64,000 nt of DNA from Daucus carota subsp. sativus (GCF_001625215.2 NC_030384.2:41822390-41886389), one strand, 5' to 3'; positions 12,112 to 23,529 are shown, numbered from the stretch's first letter. The notes: a model not told the origin generated them from the sequence alone. Program-made: numbers and translations.

Positions 12112-12843
12112 ATGGCCAACGATTTCAAGTTCCCGCCGGTCGTTTTCCCATCGGGCGGCAACCCGGGTCCGGGAAGCCAACGCCGACCCGCGACGGCGCC
12201 GTTTCAATCCCCCCGTTCCTCAAACCCCGGAATCCCCTTTCTCTCCTTCGACGTCGGCGCCGCCGCCACGTCATTCCCGCCGCCCCAATTCTCCAGTTCC
12301 GGCAGTATCCCCGGCGGATTCGAAGACGAACCACCCCTTCTTGAAGAACTGGGTATCAACACCAAACAAATCTGGAACAAAACCATGTCGATTCTCAACC
12401 CGTTTAGAGTCAAACCCGATTTGCACGAAGATTCGGATCTTTCGGGCCCGTTTCTATTCTTAATGGCATTTGGGCTTTTCCAATTACTCGCTGGGAAGCT
12501 GCATTTTGGGATCATATTGGGCTGGGTCACTGTCTCCGCTTTGTTTTTGTACGTTGTTTTTAACATGTTAGCGGGTCGGAATGGGAACTTGGATCTTTAC
12601 AGGTGTCTGAGTTTGATTGGTTATTGTATGCTGCCTATTGTGATTTTGTCTGCCTTGTCATTGTTTGTTCCGCAAGGTGGAGGTGTTATTTTGGGAGTTA
12701 CCGGTGTTTTTGTCATATGGTCGACAAGGGTTTGTACGAGGCTTTTGGTTGAGTTGGCTTCGTGTGGAGATGAGCATCGCGGCTTGATTGCTTACGCTTG
12801 TTTTTTGATTTATGTTCTGTTTTCGTTGTTAGTTGTGTTTTGA
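12112..12843 (+). CDS. YIP1-family membrane protein, YIPF5/7-like (intact parental copy)
   Basis: This is a single-exon frame of 243 residues. YIP1 proteins sit in early Golgi/ER membranes, bind Rab GTPases and act in vesicle traffic. Residues 1-85 are a cytosolic P/S/G/F-rich tail with the acidic FEDEPPLLEELGIN segment typical of this family. NPFRVKPDLHEDSDLSGP then leads into about five hydrophobic segments in the C-terminal 135 residues. The preceding TTG at 12109 is not a likely start; ATG at 12112 is used. It is the only copy of three in the window with its own 5' end. Copies at 17823 and 23530 start at its codon 13. Plain intron-free structure could reflect an old retrocopy or simply the family's gene structure. 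Confidence 0.9.
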   Translation: MANDFKFPPVVFPSGGNPGPGSQRRPATAPFQSPRSSNPGIPFLSFDVGAAATSFPPPQFSSSGSIPGGFEDEPPLLEELGINTKQIWNKTMSILNPFRVKPDLHEDSDLSGPFLFLMAFGLFQLLAGKLHFGIILGWVTVSALFLYVVFNMLAGRNGNLDLYRCLSLIGYCMLPIVILSALSLFVPQGGGVILGVTGVFVIWSTRVCTRLLVELASCGDEHRGLIAYACFLIYVLFSLLVVF

Positions 12844-13066
12844 ACTCAAATGATTTTGTATGGATTTTTGCTGATTTCTAATAACTGATGATAGTTTGTT
12901 TTTCTTTTCGGTTATTGGCATTTATCATGTTGATAAAGGTTTTACACTGCCCGGTTAAAATTGTGATTATGAATCCGAGCATTCGACTAGGTTCATACAA
13001 GAAAGTAACTTCATGACGGGGCTTCTTGTTTATCGAAAGAGTTACAACTAGATTCACAATTTGTTA

Positions 13067-13279
13067 GAGCAACTCTAATGCACCCATTCCTTACCTATAT
13101 TTGATCTACATGGACAAGATTTGAGAATTGAGAAAAAAAAGAGCTCCTCCAACGCAACTACCTATCCTTATTTGAGGGATGAAAGCAAAATAACTTTTTT
13201 GATCCCCAATATTTTAAATAACCATTAATATATATAATATTTTAGGGGTTGAAAATAGGGAATTGCATTGGGCTTGCTC
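13067..13279. mobile_element. Tourist-like MITE
   Basis: The ends GAGCAACTCTAATGCA and GCATTGGGCTTGCTC are inverted, and TTA flanks both sides (13064-13066 and 13280-13282). A longer relative in the opposite orientation lies at 59959-60287. It is absent from the matching place in unit 2, so it landed after the tandem duplication. Confidence 0.8.
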
Positions 13280-13358
13280 TTAGAACAAGAAACAGAGTTA
13301 CATAATTTGTTAGAATAACAAACAGAGTTATGCAAGTTTTTACCAGTTAATATTAAAA

Positions 13359-13552
13359 GGGTTTGTCTAGTGTGTGCCCATGGGCACATGTTAAGCGCGG
13401 ATTTTGAGATGTTTGGGAGATTTTGATTGGTGTGGTTGTTGCATTTGCAGGGGGGGTCCACCATTATTAAGATAGGAGAGCCAATCAAAATCTCCTAAAC
13501 TTATAAACTTCCGCGCTTAGCATGTGCTCATGGGCACACACTAGAAAAACCG
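13359..13552. mobile_element. Mutator-type MITE, complete
   Basis: A 194-bp element has long terminal inverted repeats of about 70 bp. Left reads GGGTTTGTCTAGTGTGTGCC and right, reversed, CGGTTTTTCTAGTGTGTGCC; both continue through a CCATGGGCACATG-like block and AAGCGCGG. A perfect 9-bp duplication ATATTAAAA flanks it (13350-13358 and 13553-13561), the size typical of Mutator elements. No coding capacity. The right half of another copy opens the window. Confidence 0.9.
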
Positions 13553-13637
13553 ATATTAAAAATCTTTTACGTTTTTTGGTATTATTTTTTAACTTATTAT
13601 ATTGGACGGATGTGCATGACCGTTTCTCAGTGTAATG

Positions 13638-13857
13638 AAAATGATGAAAATGACCAACGCATAATAAATTTTGCACGGTAGTTTCTCACTAGAATGAAAA
13701 TGATGTGAACAGCGTACAATAAAGTTTAGTCTACACAGTAATTCACTAAAAATGATGAAAATGACCAAAGCACAATAAATTTTGCACGGTAGTTTCTCAT
13801 TAGAGTGAAAATAGTGTGAACAGCGTACAATAAATTTTAGTCTACACAGTAATTCAC
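13638..13857. repeat. Tandem duplication, 110-bp unit, two copies
   Basis: Each unit starts AAAATGATGAAAATGACCAA, passes through TTGCACGGTAGTTTCTCA and GTGTGAACAGCGTACAATAA, and ends TCTACACAGTAATTCAC. A few substitutions separate the two copies. A partial, older relative lies just upstream (13622-13637). Confidence 0.85.
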
Positions 13858-13861
13858 CGTT

Positions 13862-14950
13862 GGACTTTAGGATAAGTCCCGACCAACTTTCTCACTTCTT
13901 TCACCGATTAACTATTATTTTTCTGTATATTTCAGTGAAATTTTTTTCCCCAACTTTAGCCAAATTTTTACCTTCTAACTTCACCCAAAAAAACCTCCTA
14001 TAAAATAATATATATATATATATAGTTAAGTTTTATGGAGTAGACAAAAACATTTGAGTATTAGAGTACGAGTTATAATTTTTCAGTTTAATAAAAAGTA
14101 ATATTTTTCATTATCCAAATTTTCATGTAATTTATCATTTATAAGGTGTCTTAAATAAAATTATCAATCAATCAGTAATATTTTTCAACTATGACAAATA
14201 TTAAGATTCATGTTCAGCTTATTAGTTATATGGCAATACATAGTATTTTTTAATTTATAAAAATAATTACTATCATAGATACTTTTCTTTTAATTTTTTT
14301 TTACGAGTTTATCGTCGGTCTCGGGACGTATTAAATAGGGGAAAAAATGAAATGATCGTCTCTGATCGTCTCTGTTAACAACATAATTCACATGATATCG
14401 ACTAAATAACAATTATTGTTAACAGTGAATGCTCACAACTTAATGATTAATAATTTCATTATTTGTTAACAATAAACGATTACACCTTAATGATATTATC
14501 ATTTTATAATGTGTATGTATTATAAAACTATGAATAAAATCGCCCACAATCTTCTTTATATTTTATTTGAGACTAGTCTTCTTTATATTTAAAAAAGTAT
14601 TATTCAAATAGAAGACATAATTATCATTTATAGATTTTTATATCTTTCAAATATCGCTACTTACTTTATCTTCATATTAATGTCAAAATTATTCCAAAAT
14701 ATTATTAATATCTGAAAAATCCTCATGATTCTACTTTTTCTTCTCCAGTGATATTAATATATTATTATTACATTAAATTCTCCAGTCACACAATAAATGA
14801 TATCCATAAGATTACAAAAAGATAACAAATAAAATCTACAATATTTTGTAAAATTTCATTGATTGCAATATCGCAGATATCATAATAGACAATCTGGAGA
14901 TATGATTCTATCATTAAGAATTAAATTCGATGATCGGACGGTCGTTATTT
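13862..14950. other. AT-rich upstream region of the first cyclin gene
   Basis: No gene is seen. The last 450 bp or so are recognisably repeated upstream of the second (about 20210-20650) and third (about 24610-25050) cyclin genes, so the shared promoter is considerably longer than the TATA region alone. Confidence 0.6.
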
Positions 14951-14957
14951 GTTAAAG

Positions 14958-15012
14958 TAGCCGTTCCTTTCAAATTGTGAAGAGGAAAGACATTTCACCG
15001 ACCTCTATATAT
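14958..15012 (+). promoter_or_regulatory. Core promoter of cyclin gene 1 with an MSA-like element
   Basis: TAGCCGTTCC at 14958-14967 is, on the other strand, GGAACGGCTA, which contains the AACGG core of the mitosis-specific activator element bound by three-repeat MYB factors at G2/M. A TATATATA box follows at about 15005-15012. The arrangement is conserved at all three cyclin copies. Use in G2/M expression is inferred from the known motif. Confidence 0.65.
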
Positions 15013-15444
15013 ACCACTCTGCAGACAACTTAAGGCTTGTGCATAGAGAGAGAGAGACTGAGATCATAGAGAGAGTGTATCTTTGGATTTAATTGAATTT
15101 TGTCACCGTCTCACTCCGATTTGTTTCTCATTTACAAGAAAGGGTTATTAATTTCTTCCTTATTAATTTTGTTTCTGTAAATATGACACCGAATTTTGGG
15201 TTTACATATATGTATGTGTTTTTAATAATGATCTACATGGATTCTTCAAATCTTATAACTTGAGTTTTGTTTATGATGAAAGATATGTTTTGTTTGTTTC
15301 CATTCATTACGATTCTTGGCTTTTAAATTTCATGATGATTGATTGGTGATGTTTATATTTTTTGCATGGCCCTTTGATTTTATATGTTTTATCTGTTGTG
15401 AATTAATGTTCTTAGGTGATGTTTGGATTTTGTAGATAATCTCA

Positions 15445-17841
15445 ATGGCTGGTTCAAATGAAAACTGTGTTGGTGACGTTAGGCCCTCGATTTCTCAAGG
15501 TAAAATGAACTTGGATTTAGATTAATGTACAAGTTTTCCGGTGTATTTATTTAATAACGTACAGTAGATATTTGTCTATATTCTTCCATGTGAACTCTAT
15601 GCCATTGTAGGGGGTTTCCTAAAAACTGCCACTCAGAGGGCTGACGAGGGAATCGGCCCGACCAGGAGGGCATTGAGTGTAATAAACCTAAATGGTGCTA
15701 GATACGCTCCGTATGTGGCTACCAAGAGAGACGCCTTGCGCGAGTAACTTCTAAGAACTGATAATTTTTCTATGTTCTCGATATTCCTAATTTGAAAACC
15801 TAGTTTGATATCTGAATTACCTGTCTTGTAATTTTATACAGAAAGAATGCAGTTTCTAGTACAAATGTACTGCAGAATTCCAAGGTGCATCGACCACTGA
15901 CCAGGTTTGTAAATGGCACTTAAGGAGTCTCATTTCATGAAAATAGTTTAATGTTGTGCTCTGTTATCTCGATGTTGAGACTTGTTTATATTTATAATAA
16001 TTTGGTGAATTCAGGAACTTTGCTGCACAGCTAGTGGCCAAGCAGCATCAACCATTGGTTGAGGTATATTAATTTACCTATTTAAGTTAAAATCTTTGTT
16101 ATCTTAGACAAGGAAGCTAGTTGTGTATAATCTTATAGTTTGATCACATTGACATAGGAAATTAAGCAGCCAGTCCCGTCACTTCCAAAAACAATGAAAA
16201 TATATTGTTCTATGATTGATGTGGATGAATATAAGGCCAGAGACAATTTTCCTGACCAGTCTTTGTGCAAAATGAACTAACAATGAGATGAATTTTCATT
16301 GATTTGTTACTTTATACTTCTAATGGTGTTAGAGAAGACTTCATTATGACTTTTATCTATAGGATGACGAAATCGAGATGGTAGATGCTGACATGGACAT
16401 TGATGCGGGTGAAAAGAAAGATCCCCTTGCCGAGTACAAGGATGATTTGTACGTGTACTGCAAGGATGTAGAGGTATATCACTTGTTAAGGAAACACGTG
16501 GTGCTTGTATCTCATATAGTTGTTCTTTCAGATTACTTGAGTTTAAGCTTTTTGGTCTGCACATAGTAGTTTTTTATCTTCCACTTTTTACTTAATTGCC
16601 AAATTGCAATTTGAACATGCATTATATATTAGTATGACTATGTTGCTCTTAATATGAATGTCGATACGAGAATTTGGAGCATATGCAAGCTAATTTTTTA
16701 TGTGATAAGCTTTAACTGTTAAGTCATTTTCTTGATGTAGATTTCTTTTTGCGCTCCACCAAACTACATGAGCAGTCAACTTGATATCAATGAAAGAATG
16801 CGACGGGTTCTGATTGACTGGTTAATTGAGGTTAGCATCAAAGTGAAAGTTTATTACAATGTTAATTAATATGCAGCAAATATTATTAACACTTTGATGA
16901 AATGAGCAGGTACATGACAAGTTCAGTTTGAGGCCGGAGACCCTATATTTGACTGTCAATCTGATGGACAGGTTCTTAGCTGTTCAACAAATCACAAGGA
17001 AAAAGTTGCAGCTGGTTGGGGTCACCGCAATGCTTATTGCAAGCAAATATGAAGAAATCTCAGCACCTTCTGTCGAAGATCTCATCTCGATAACTGACAG
17101 AGCCTTCACCAGAACTGAGGTTCTTCAAATGGTAATATCTAAAACATGTTTTCCTTTGCTTATTATATAATTTCTGTTGTAATCAGCTTTAGATATTCTA
17201 ACTTCCTACTCGCAGGAGATTTTGATGGTCAACAAGCTTCAGTTTGACCTTTCCATTCCAACTGTGTATGTATTTGTGAGGAGGTTCCTGGAAGCTGCCA
17301 AATCTGGCAATGAGGTTTGTTCTTATTTTCATAGAATTGATGTACAAACGTATTCTGTATTTAGTTTATAATTAAGCTGGACTTAATACGAGAAGCTTTT
17401 AACTTAACCAGATGGAGCGCCTTGCATTTTATATGATCGACCTTTGCCTGGTCGAGTATCAGATGCTCAAGTTTCCACCATCTATGTTAGCAGCAGCTGC
17501 TGTTTTCACTGCGCAGTGTACTCTCGGGAAGGCAGCTGAATGGAGCACGCTGAGCGAGCAACTTACAGATTACAAGAATCATGAACTAAAGTATTTTTAA
17601 CATCATTACCGTCCTTGATACTTAAGAGTTGAAGACTAAGTAGCTGTTTACTTGTTTCTACAGGGAATGCTCGCAGCTGATGGTTGGATTTCATCGCAGG
17701 GCCGCGGCAGGCAAAGTAACAGCTGTTTTCAGGAAGTACAACTCGTACAAATATGGATATGCTGCAAGCGCAGAGCCTGCACATTTTCTGTTGGATCCTT
17801 CCATTTCATCTGTTTTGTCTAGCCATCGGGCGGCAACCTGA
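15445..17841 (+). CDS. CYCB2: Cyclin B2, tandem copy 1 (413 aa, 11 coding exons, altered C terminus)
   Basis: Mitotic cyclins activate CDKs at G2/M. Exons: 15445-15499, 15611-15743, 15842-15904, 16015-16063, 16158-16220, 16363-16473, 16741-16830, 16910-17131, 17216-17314, 17412-17590, 17664-17841; joined 1242 nt stay in frame. The destruction box RRALSVIN lies at residues 37-44. The cyclin box starts near [19 protein letters not shown], with the B-type HDKF, and ends in the second fold with [19 protein letters not shown] 5'-UTR intron ends just before the ATG. The exon 5 end is uncertain: a donor after ATTGAT keeps frame, while the longer cyclin-B2-like reading (VDEYKARD...) is frameshifted in this copy. 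The last codons read from cyclin DNA into antiphase YIP1 DNA, giving the foreign tail SSHRAAT. Confidence 0.88.
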
Positions 17842-18521
17842 GTCCAGGAAGCCAACAACGCCGACCCGCAACGGCACCGTTTCAATCCCCCCGTTCCTCG
17901 AACCCCGGAATCCCCTTTCTCTCCTTCGACGTCGGCGCCGCCGCCACGTCATTCCCGCCGCCCCAATTCTCCAGTTCCGGCAGTATCCCCGGCGGATTCG
18001 AAGACGAACCACCCCTTCTTGAAGAACTGGGTATCAACACCAAACAAATCTGGAACAAAACCATGTCGATTCTCAACCCGTTTAGAGTCAAACCCGATTT
18101 GCACGAAGATTCGGATCTTTCGGGCCCGTTTCTATTCTTAATGGCATTTGGGCTTTTCCAATTACTCGCTGGGAAGCTGCATTTTGGGATCATATTGGGC
18201 TGGGTCACTGTCTCCGCTTTGTTTTTGTACGTTGTTTTTAACATGTTAGCGGGTCGGAATGGGAACTTGGATCTTTACAGGTGTCTGAGTTTGATTGGTT
18301 ATTGTATGCTGCCTATTGTGATTTTGTCTGCCTTGTCATTGTTTGTTCCGCAAGGTGGAGGTGTTATTTTGGGAGTTACCGGTGTTTTTGTCATATGGTC
18401 GACAAGGGTTTGTACGAGGCTTTTGGTTGAGTTGGCTTCGTGTGGAGATGAGCATCGCGGCTTGATTGCTTACGCTTGTTTTTTGATTTATGTTCTGTTT
18501 TCGTTGTTAGTTGTGTTTTGA
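17823..18521 (+). pseudogene. Truncated YIP1 copy B, lacking promoter and first 12 codons
   Basis: The YIP1 frame is open from codon 13 (PSGGN) to the same stop as the parent, with one extra glutamine codon. The native start and upstream DNA are missing and a TAG directly precedes the frame. The first in-frame ATG, at 18063, would give only the membrane half (152 residues, identical to the parent). From 17901 to 18598 I find no difference from 12223-12920, while both flanks have diverged. That fits recent gene conversion. Its opening 19 bases also serve as the end of cyclin gene 1. Confidence 0.85.
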
Positions 18522-18599
18522 ACTCAAATGATTTTGTATGGATTTTTGCTGATTTCTAATAACTGATGATAGTTTGTTTTTCTTTTCGGTTATTGGCAC

Positions 18600-19120
18600 T
18601 GGCATTTATCATGTTGATAAAGTTTTTACATTGACTGGTTAGAAATTGTGATTATACGAGACATAATTCGAGCATTCCACTGTGTTCATATAATTCACAA
18701 TTTGCGAGACCGAGTACGATAGTTATGTCGATTATTACTATTTAATAGTATCAAAAATCTTTTGGGTTCTCTGGCATTATTCTTCGACTTATTAAAATAG
18801 ATGAGTGTGCATGGTAGTTTGTAGGTGGAATGAAAATGGTTGCAGGGATATGGCTCGAGAAGACGAGGTGATATTGACAGAGAGAGTTCCAGAATGATCA
18901 GTAAAGAATGAGTGAGATAGGCTAGTTGAAATGCTAATCAATGGATCATGATTTTGTTTCATTTTAATTGGAGATATTAATTTTATGATATTAATTATAT
19001 TCAATCCAGATATCAAAAAAAGTAAAATTTGTTTTCAATCAAACATTATAATTTAGTATCCAGATCCAAGTAAAATAATATGATCCCACCCGATCTTAGT
19101 CAAATAAAAATTTGATTAAA
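18600..19120. other. Intergenic DNA between YIP1 copy B and a Stowaway element
   Basis: No gene is seen. The first part is diverged from the parent's 3' flank, and a weak relative of the 13638-13857 repeat (GTGTGCATGGTAGTTTGTAG) occurs near 18810. Confidence 0.5.
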
Positions 19121-19126
19121 ATAATA

Positions 19127-19378
19127 CTCCCCTCAGTCCCAATTTATTTCTCTTGTTTGACTTTTTAGTGTCTAATTAACCAAATTTTGACTAAAATTTA
19201 TATATATACAACAATTAGAAAAAATTATGACAAAAAATTATTACTAGAATCTACATCTATTCAACTTTAATGTATTTTTTCGATTTTCAAGATCATGTAA
19301 TAATAATTTTACCGATCAAAGTTTGGTCAATATGATCACAAAAAGTCAAACAAGACATATAAATTGGAACGGAAGGAA
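19127..19378. mobile_element. Stowaway-like MITE
   Basis: The ends CTCCCCTCAGTCCCAATTTA and TAAATTGGAACGGAAGGAA are inverted and flanked by TA. Inside, CTTGTTTGACTTTTT pairs with AAAAAGTCAAACAAG. It is absent from units 1 and 3, so it is younger than the duplication. Confidence 0.85.
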
Positions 19379-19608
19379 TATAACTCAGCTTGTCTCGTCC
19401 ATATAAAAGTTTAATTAAACTATTAAAATAATATGTCAAACTCGTATTACCCAATATAAAGTTAATTAAAATAATATGATTCAACTCGTTTTATCGAGAT
19501 AAAAGTCCAACTAAAATAATATAGCACAATCACGTTTATCCAAATAAAAGTCCAATTAAAATAATATGGCACAATCACGTTTTATGCAAATAAAAACTCG
19601 AAAATTAA

Positions 19609-19973
19609 TCTATACTATATTATAATAAGCCAACATAGGTATAATTTGTAGTCGTACAAATTTTTGGTTTGTTTAGTTTGGTACTCTTTCGATAGAATTA
19701 GAAGTCTACAAGTCTACAATATATCAAGATTGTTAAACAATTTTAAATACTAAAAACACTCTATCTTGTATTACAAGACAAAAACTTTATCATTATCTTC
19801 ATTTATAATTATAAAAGCTAAATTTTCATTAGAAAATAAAATTAGTTGATTAATATAATTTAATTAAATCCAATTCATTAATCAATAATACTAAGATAAT
19901 ATTAAAATTTAAATTATAAATAATAAATTAAGAATTATATAGTCGCCCGTGCTTCGCACGGGTTAAAGGCTAG
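19609..19973 (+). mobile_element. Nonautonomous Helitron, 365 bp
   Basis: It starts TCTATACTATATTATAATAA and ends with a GC-rich hairpin, GCCCGTGC TTC GCACGGG, followed 11 bases or so later by CTAG, as in plant Helitrons (5' TC, 3' hairpin then CTRR). It sits between A and T without target duplication. No Rep/helicase frame is present. Confidence 0.85.
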
Positions 19974-20660
19974 TATTAAATAAAATCTGACCTGAACGTT
20001 CGTTGTAATATAAGACTTTTTACATATTTCTGGTAAGTTTGTCATCACGTAAAGTAATCTTAATAAAATATATTACAAATGTTTAAAAATGTTAATCAAA
20101 ATACACAATCCTAAGAATATAGGATATTGAGATAATTTATGTTGACGAACATTTTCACTGAATAATGCAATATATATAAAAGTGGTTAATATCATAAATA
20201 ACTTCTCTTTTATAATCTTTTTCGAGTTTTTCATCATAAGTCTCACAATATGTTAAGCGGAAAAAAAAGTGAAATATCAGACTTTGTGGACGACATAATT
20301 CATACGATATCGACTTAATAATTTAGATTTTATCATTTTATAGCGCTTATGCACTATAAAATAAAATTCATTCCAAGATATTACTTTTATTCGAAAATTT
20401 TTCATGATTCTACTTTTTCATCTACAATGCGATTAATATATCATTATTACATCAAATTCCCACATCAAACAATTATAACATCGATCAAGATTATAAAAAG
20501 ATAACAAATAAAATCTAGAATAACTTTTATAATTCTATTGATTGCAATATTCTATACTCAACAAAGATAATCCACGCTATCCTTAAACAATAGACAATCT
20601 AGAGATTCGATCATTGATTAAAAAGAATTAAATTCGATAATCGGACGGTTGTTATTCGTT
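19974..20660. other. AT-rich upstream region of cyclin gene 2
   Basis: No gene is seen. From about 20210 on it is homologous to the upstream regions of the other two cyclin copies. Confidence 0.55.
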
Positions 20661-20664
20661 AAAG

Positions 20665-20720
20665 TAGCCGTTCCTTTAAAATTGCGAAGAGGATAGACAT
20701 TTCACTGACCTCTATAAATA
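20665..20720 (+). promoter_or_regulatory. Core promoter of cyclin gene 2 with an MSA-like element
   Basis: TAGCCGTTCC at 20665-20674 (AACGG core on the other strand) is followed by CTATAAATA at 20712-20720. The TATA box differs from copy 1, where it is a longer TA run. Confidence 0.65.
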
Positions 20721-21162
20721 CCACACTGCAGGCAACTTAAGGCTTGTGCAGAGACAGAGTGAGAGTAACAGAGAGAGAGAGAAATTAATCATATTTTTGG
20801 ATTGATTAATTTAATTTTCACCATCTCACTCCGATTTGTTTCTCGTTTACAAGAAAGGGTAATTGATTTCTTCCTTGTTTATTTTGTTTCTGTATATATG
20901 ACACCGAATTTTGGGTTTAAATATATGTGCGTGTTTCTAATACTGATCTACATGAATTCTTCAAATCTTATAACCTGAGTTTTGTTTATGATGCAAGATA
21001 TGTTTTGTGTGTTTCCATTTCTTACAGTTCTTGGTTTTTAAATTTTTATGATGATTGATTGGTGATGTTTATATATTTTGCATGGCCCTTTAATTATATA
21101 TATATATTATCTGTTGTGAATTAATGTTCTTAGGTGATGTTTGGATTTTGTAGATAATCTCA

Positions 21163-23515
21163 ATGGCTGGTTCAAATGAAAACCGTGTTGGTGATGTTAG
21201 GCCCTCGATTTTGCTAGGTAAAATGAACTTAGATTTAAGATTTATGTATAAGTTTTCCAGTGTATTTATTTAATTACGCACAGTAGATATTTGTCTATAT
21301 TCGTCCATGTGAACTCTATACCATTGCAGGGGGTTTCCTAAAAACTGCTATTCAGAGGGCTGACGTGGGAATCGGCCCGACCAGGAGGGCTTTGAGCGTA
21401 ATAAACCTAAATGGTGGTAGATACGCTCCGTATGAGGCTACCAAGAGAGACTTGCGCGAGTAACTTCTAAGAACTGATAATTTTTCTTTGTTCTTGATAT
21501 TCCTAATTTGGAAATTTAGTTTGATATCTGATTACCTGTCTTGTAATTTTATACAGCAAGAATGCAGTTTGTCATACAAATGTACTTCAGAATTCCATGG
21601 TGCACCGACCATTGACCAGGTTTGTAAATGGCACATAAGGAGTCTCGTTTCATGAAAATAGTTTAATGTTGTGCTCTGTTGATCTCGATGTTGGGACTTG
21701 TTTATATTTATAATAATTTGGTGAATTCAGGAAGTTTGCTGCCCAGCTAGCCGCCAAGCAGCATCAACCATTGGTTGAGGTATTAATTTATCTATTAAAA
21801 TGAAATCTTTGTTATCTTAGACATGGAAGCCAGTTTTGTATAATCTTATAGTTTGATTACATTGACATAGGAAATTAAGCAGCCAGTCCCTTCATTTCCA
21901 GAAACAATGAAAATAAATTGTTCTATAATTGATGTAGATGAATACAAGGCCAGAGACAGTTTTCCTGAGCCTGTCTTTGTCCAAAATGAACTAACAATAT
22001 GATCATTTTTCCTTGACTTGTTACTTTATACTTCTAATGGTGTCAGAGAAGACTTCATTATGACTTTTATCTATAGGATGACGATATCGAGATGGCAGAT
22101 GCTGACATGGACATTGGTGCTGGTGAAAAGAAAGATCCCCTTGTCGAGTACAAGGATGATTTGTACGTGTACTACAAGAATGTAGAGGTATTTCGCTTGT
22201 TAAGGAAACATATGGTGCTTGCATCTCATATAGTTGTTCATTCAAGTTTGGTCTGTACATAGTAGTTTTTTTATCTTCCACTCTTTACTTGCCAAAATGC
22301 AGTTTGAACATGCGTTCTATATTAGTATGCCTATAACTGCTCTTCACTATGACTGTTGATATGAGACTTTGGAGCATATGCAAGCTAATTTGTATGTGAT
22401 AAGCTTTAACTGTACAGTCGTATTCTTAATGTAGATTTCTTTTTGTGCTCCACCAAACTACATGACCGGTCAATATGATATCAATGAAAGAATGCGACGT
22501 ATTCTGATTGACTGGTTAATTGAGGTTAGTATCGAGTGAAAGTTTAGTACAATGTTAATTTATATGCAGCAATTATTATTAACACTTTGATGGAATGAGC
22601 AGGTACATGACAAGTTCAATCTGAGGCCGGAGACCCTATATTTGACTGTCAATCTGATTGACAGGTTCTTAGCTGTTCAACCAATTATGAGGCAAAAGTT
22701 CCAGCTGGTTGGGGTCACCGCAATGCTTATTGCAAGCAAATATGAAGAGATCTCAGCACCTGCTGTGGAAGATCTCATCTTGATATCTGACAGAGCCTTC
22801 ACCAGAAATGAGGTTCTTCAAATGGTAGTATCTAAACATGTTTTCCTTCGCTATTTTATAATTTCTGTTGTAATCAGCTCTAGATATTCTAACTTCCTAC
22901 TTGCAGGAGATTTTGATGGTCAGCAAGCTTCAGTTTCACCTTTCGATTCCAACTGTGTACGTATTTGTGAAGAGGTTCCTGGAAGCTGGCAAATCTGGCA
23001 ATGAGGTTTGTTCTTACTTTCATACGACATGTTATAGCAGAATAGATGTACAAACGTATACTGTATTTAGTTTATAATTAAACTAGAATAATATACAAGA
23101 ATCCTTTATCTTGACCAGATGGAGCGCCTTGCATTTTATATGATCGACCTTTGCCTGGTCGAGTATCAGATGCTCAAGTTTCCACCATCTATGTTAGCAG
23201 CAGCTGCTGTTTTCACTGCGCAGTGTACTCTTGGGAAGGCAGCTGAATGGAGCAGGCTGAGCGAGAAAATTACAGATTACAAGAATCACGAACTAAAGTA
23301 TTTTTAACGTTATTACTCGTCCTACATACTTAGGAGTTGAAGACTAAGTAGTTGTTACTTGTTTCTACAGGGAATGCTCGCAGCTGATGGCTGGATTTCA
23401 TCGCAGGGCCGCGGCAGGGAAAGTAACGAGTGTTTTCAGGAAGTACAACTCGTACAAATATGGATATGCTGCGAGTGCAGAACCTGCTCATTTTCTGTTG
23501 GATCCCTCCATTTGA
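21163..23515 (+). CDS. CYCB2: Cyclin B2, tandem copy 2 (401 aa, 11 coding exons)
   Basis: Exons: 21163-21217, 21330-21459, 21557-21619, 21731-21779, 21871-21933, 22077-22187, 22435-22524, 22603-22824, 22907-23005, 23119-23297, 23371-23515; joined 1206 nt are in frame. The destruction box RRALSVIN is kept. One alanine codon is lost in exon 2. The cyclin box has substitutions not shared with copies 1 and 3 ([35 protein letters not shown]), so this copy is the most diverged. It ends HFLLDPSI, stopping just before the YIP1 junction. Only here does the longer exon 5 reading ([18 protein letters not shown]) stay open past the early donor, but no good later donor precedes its stop. Confidence 0.87.
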
Positions 23516-23529
23516 TCTGTTTTGTCTAG

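Noticed and set aside
12125-12566. Antisense frames opposite YIP1 and its copies
   Set aside because: They are shadows of the sense frame; they recur at 17806-18244 only because the DNA is duplicated.
18063-18521. YIP1 copy B as a functional short gene from its internal ATG
   Set aside because: It would lack the whole cytosolic domain and has no promoter of its own; it is better read as a truncated copy.
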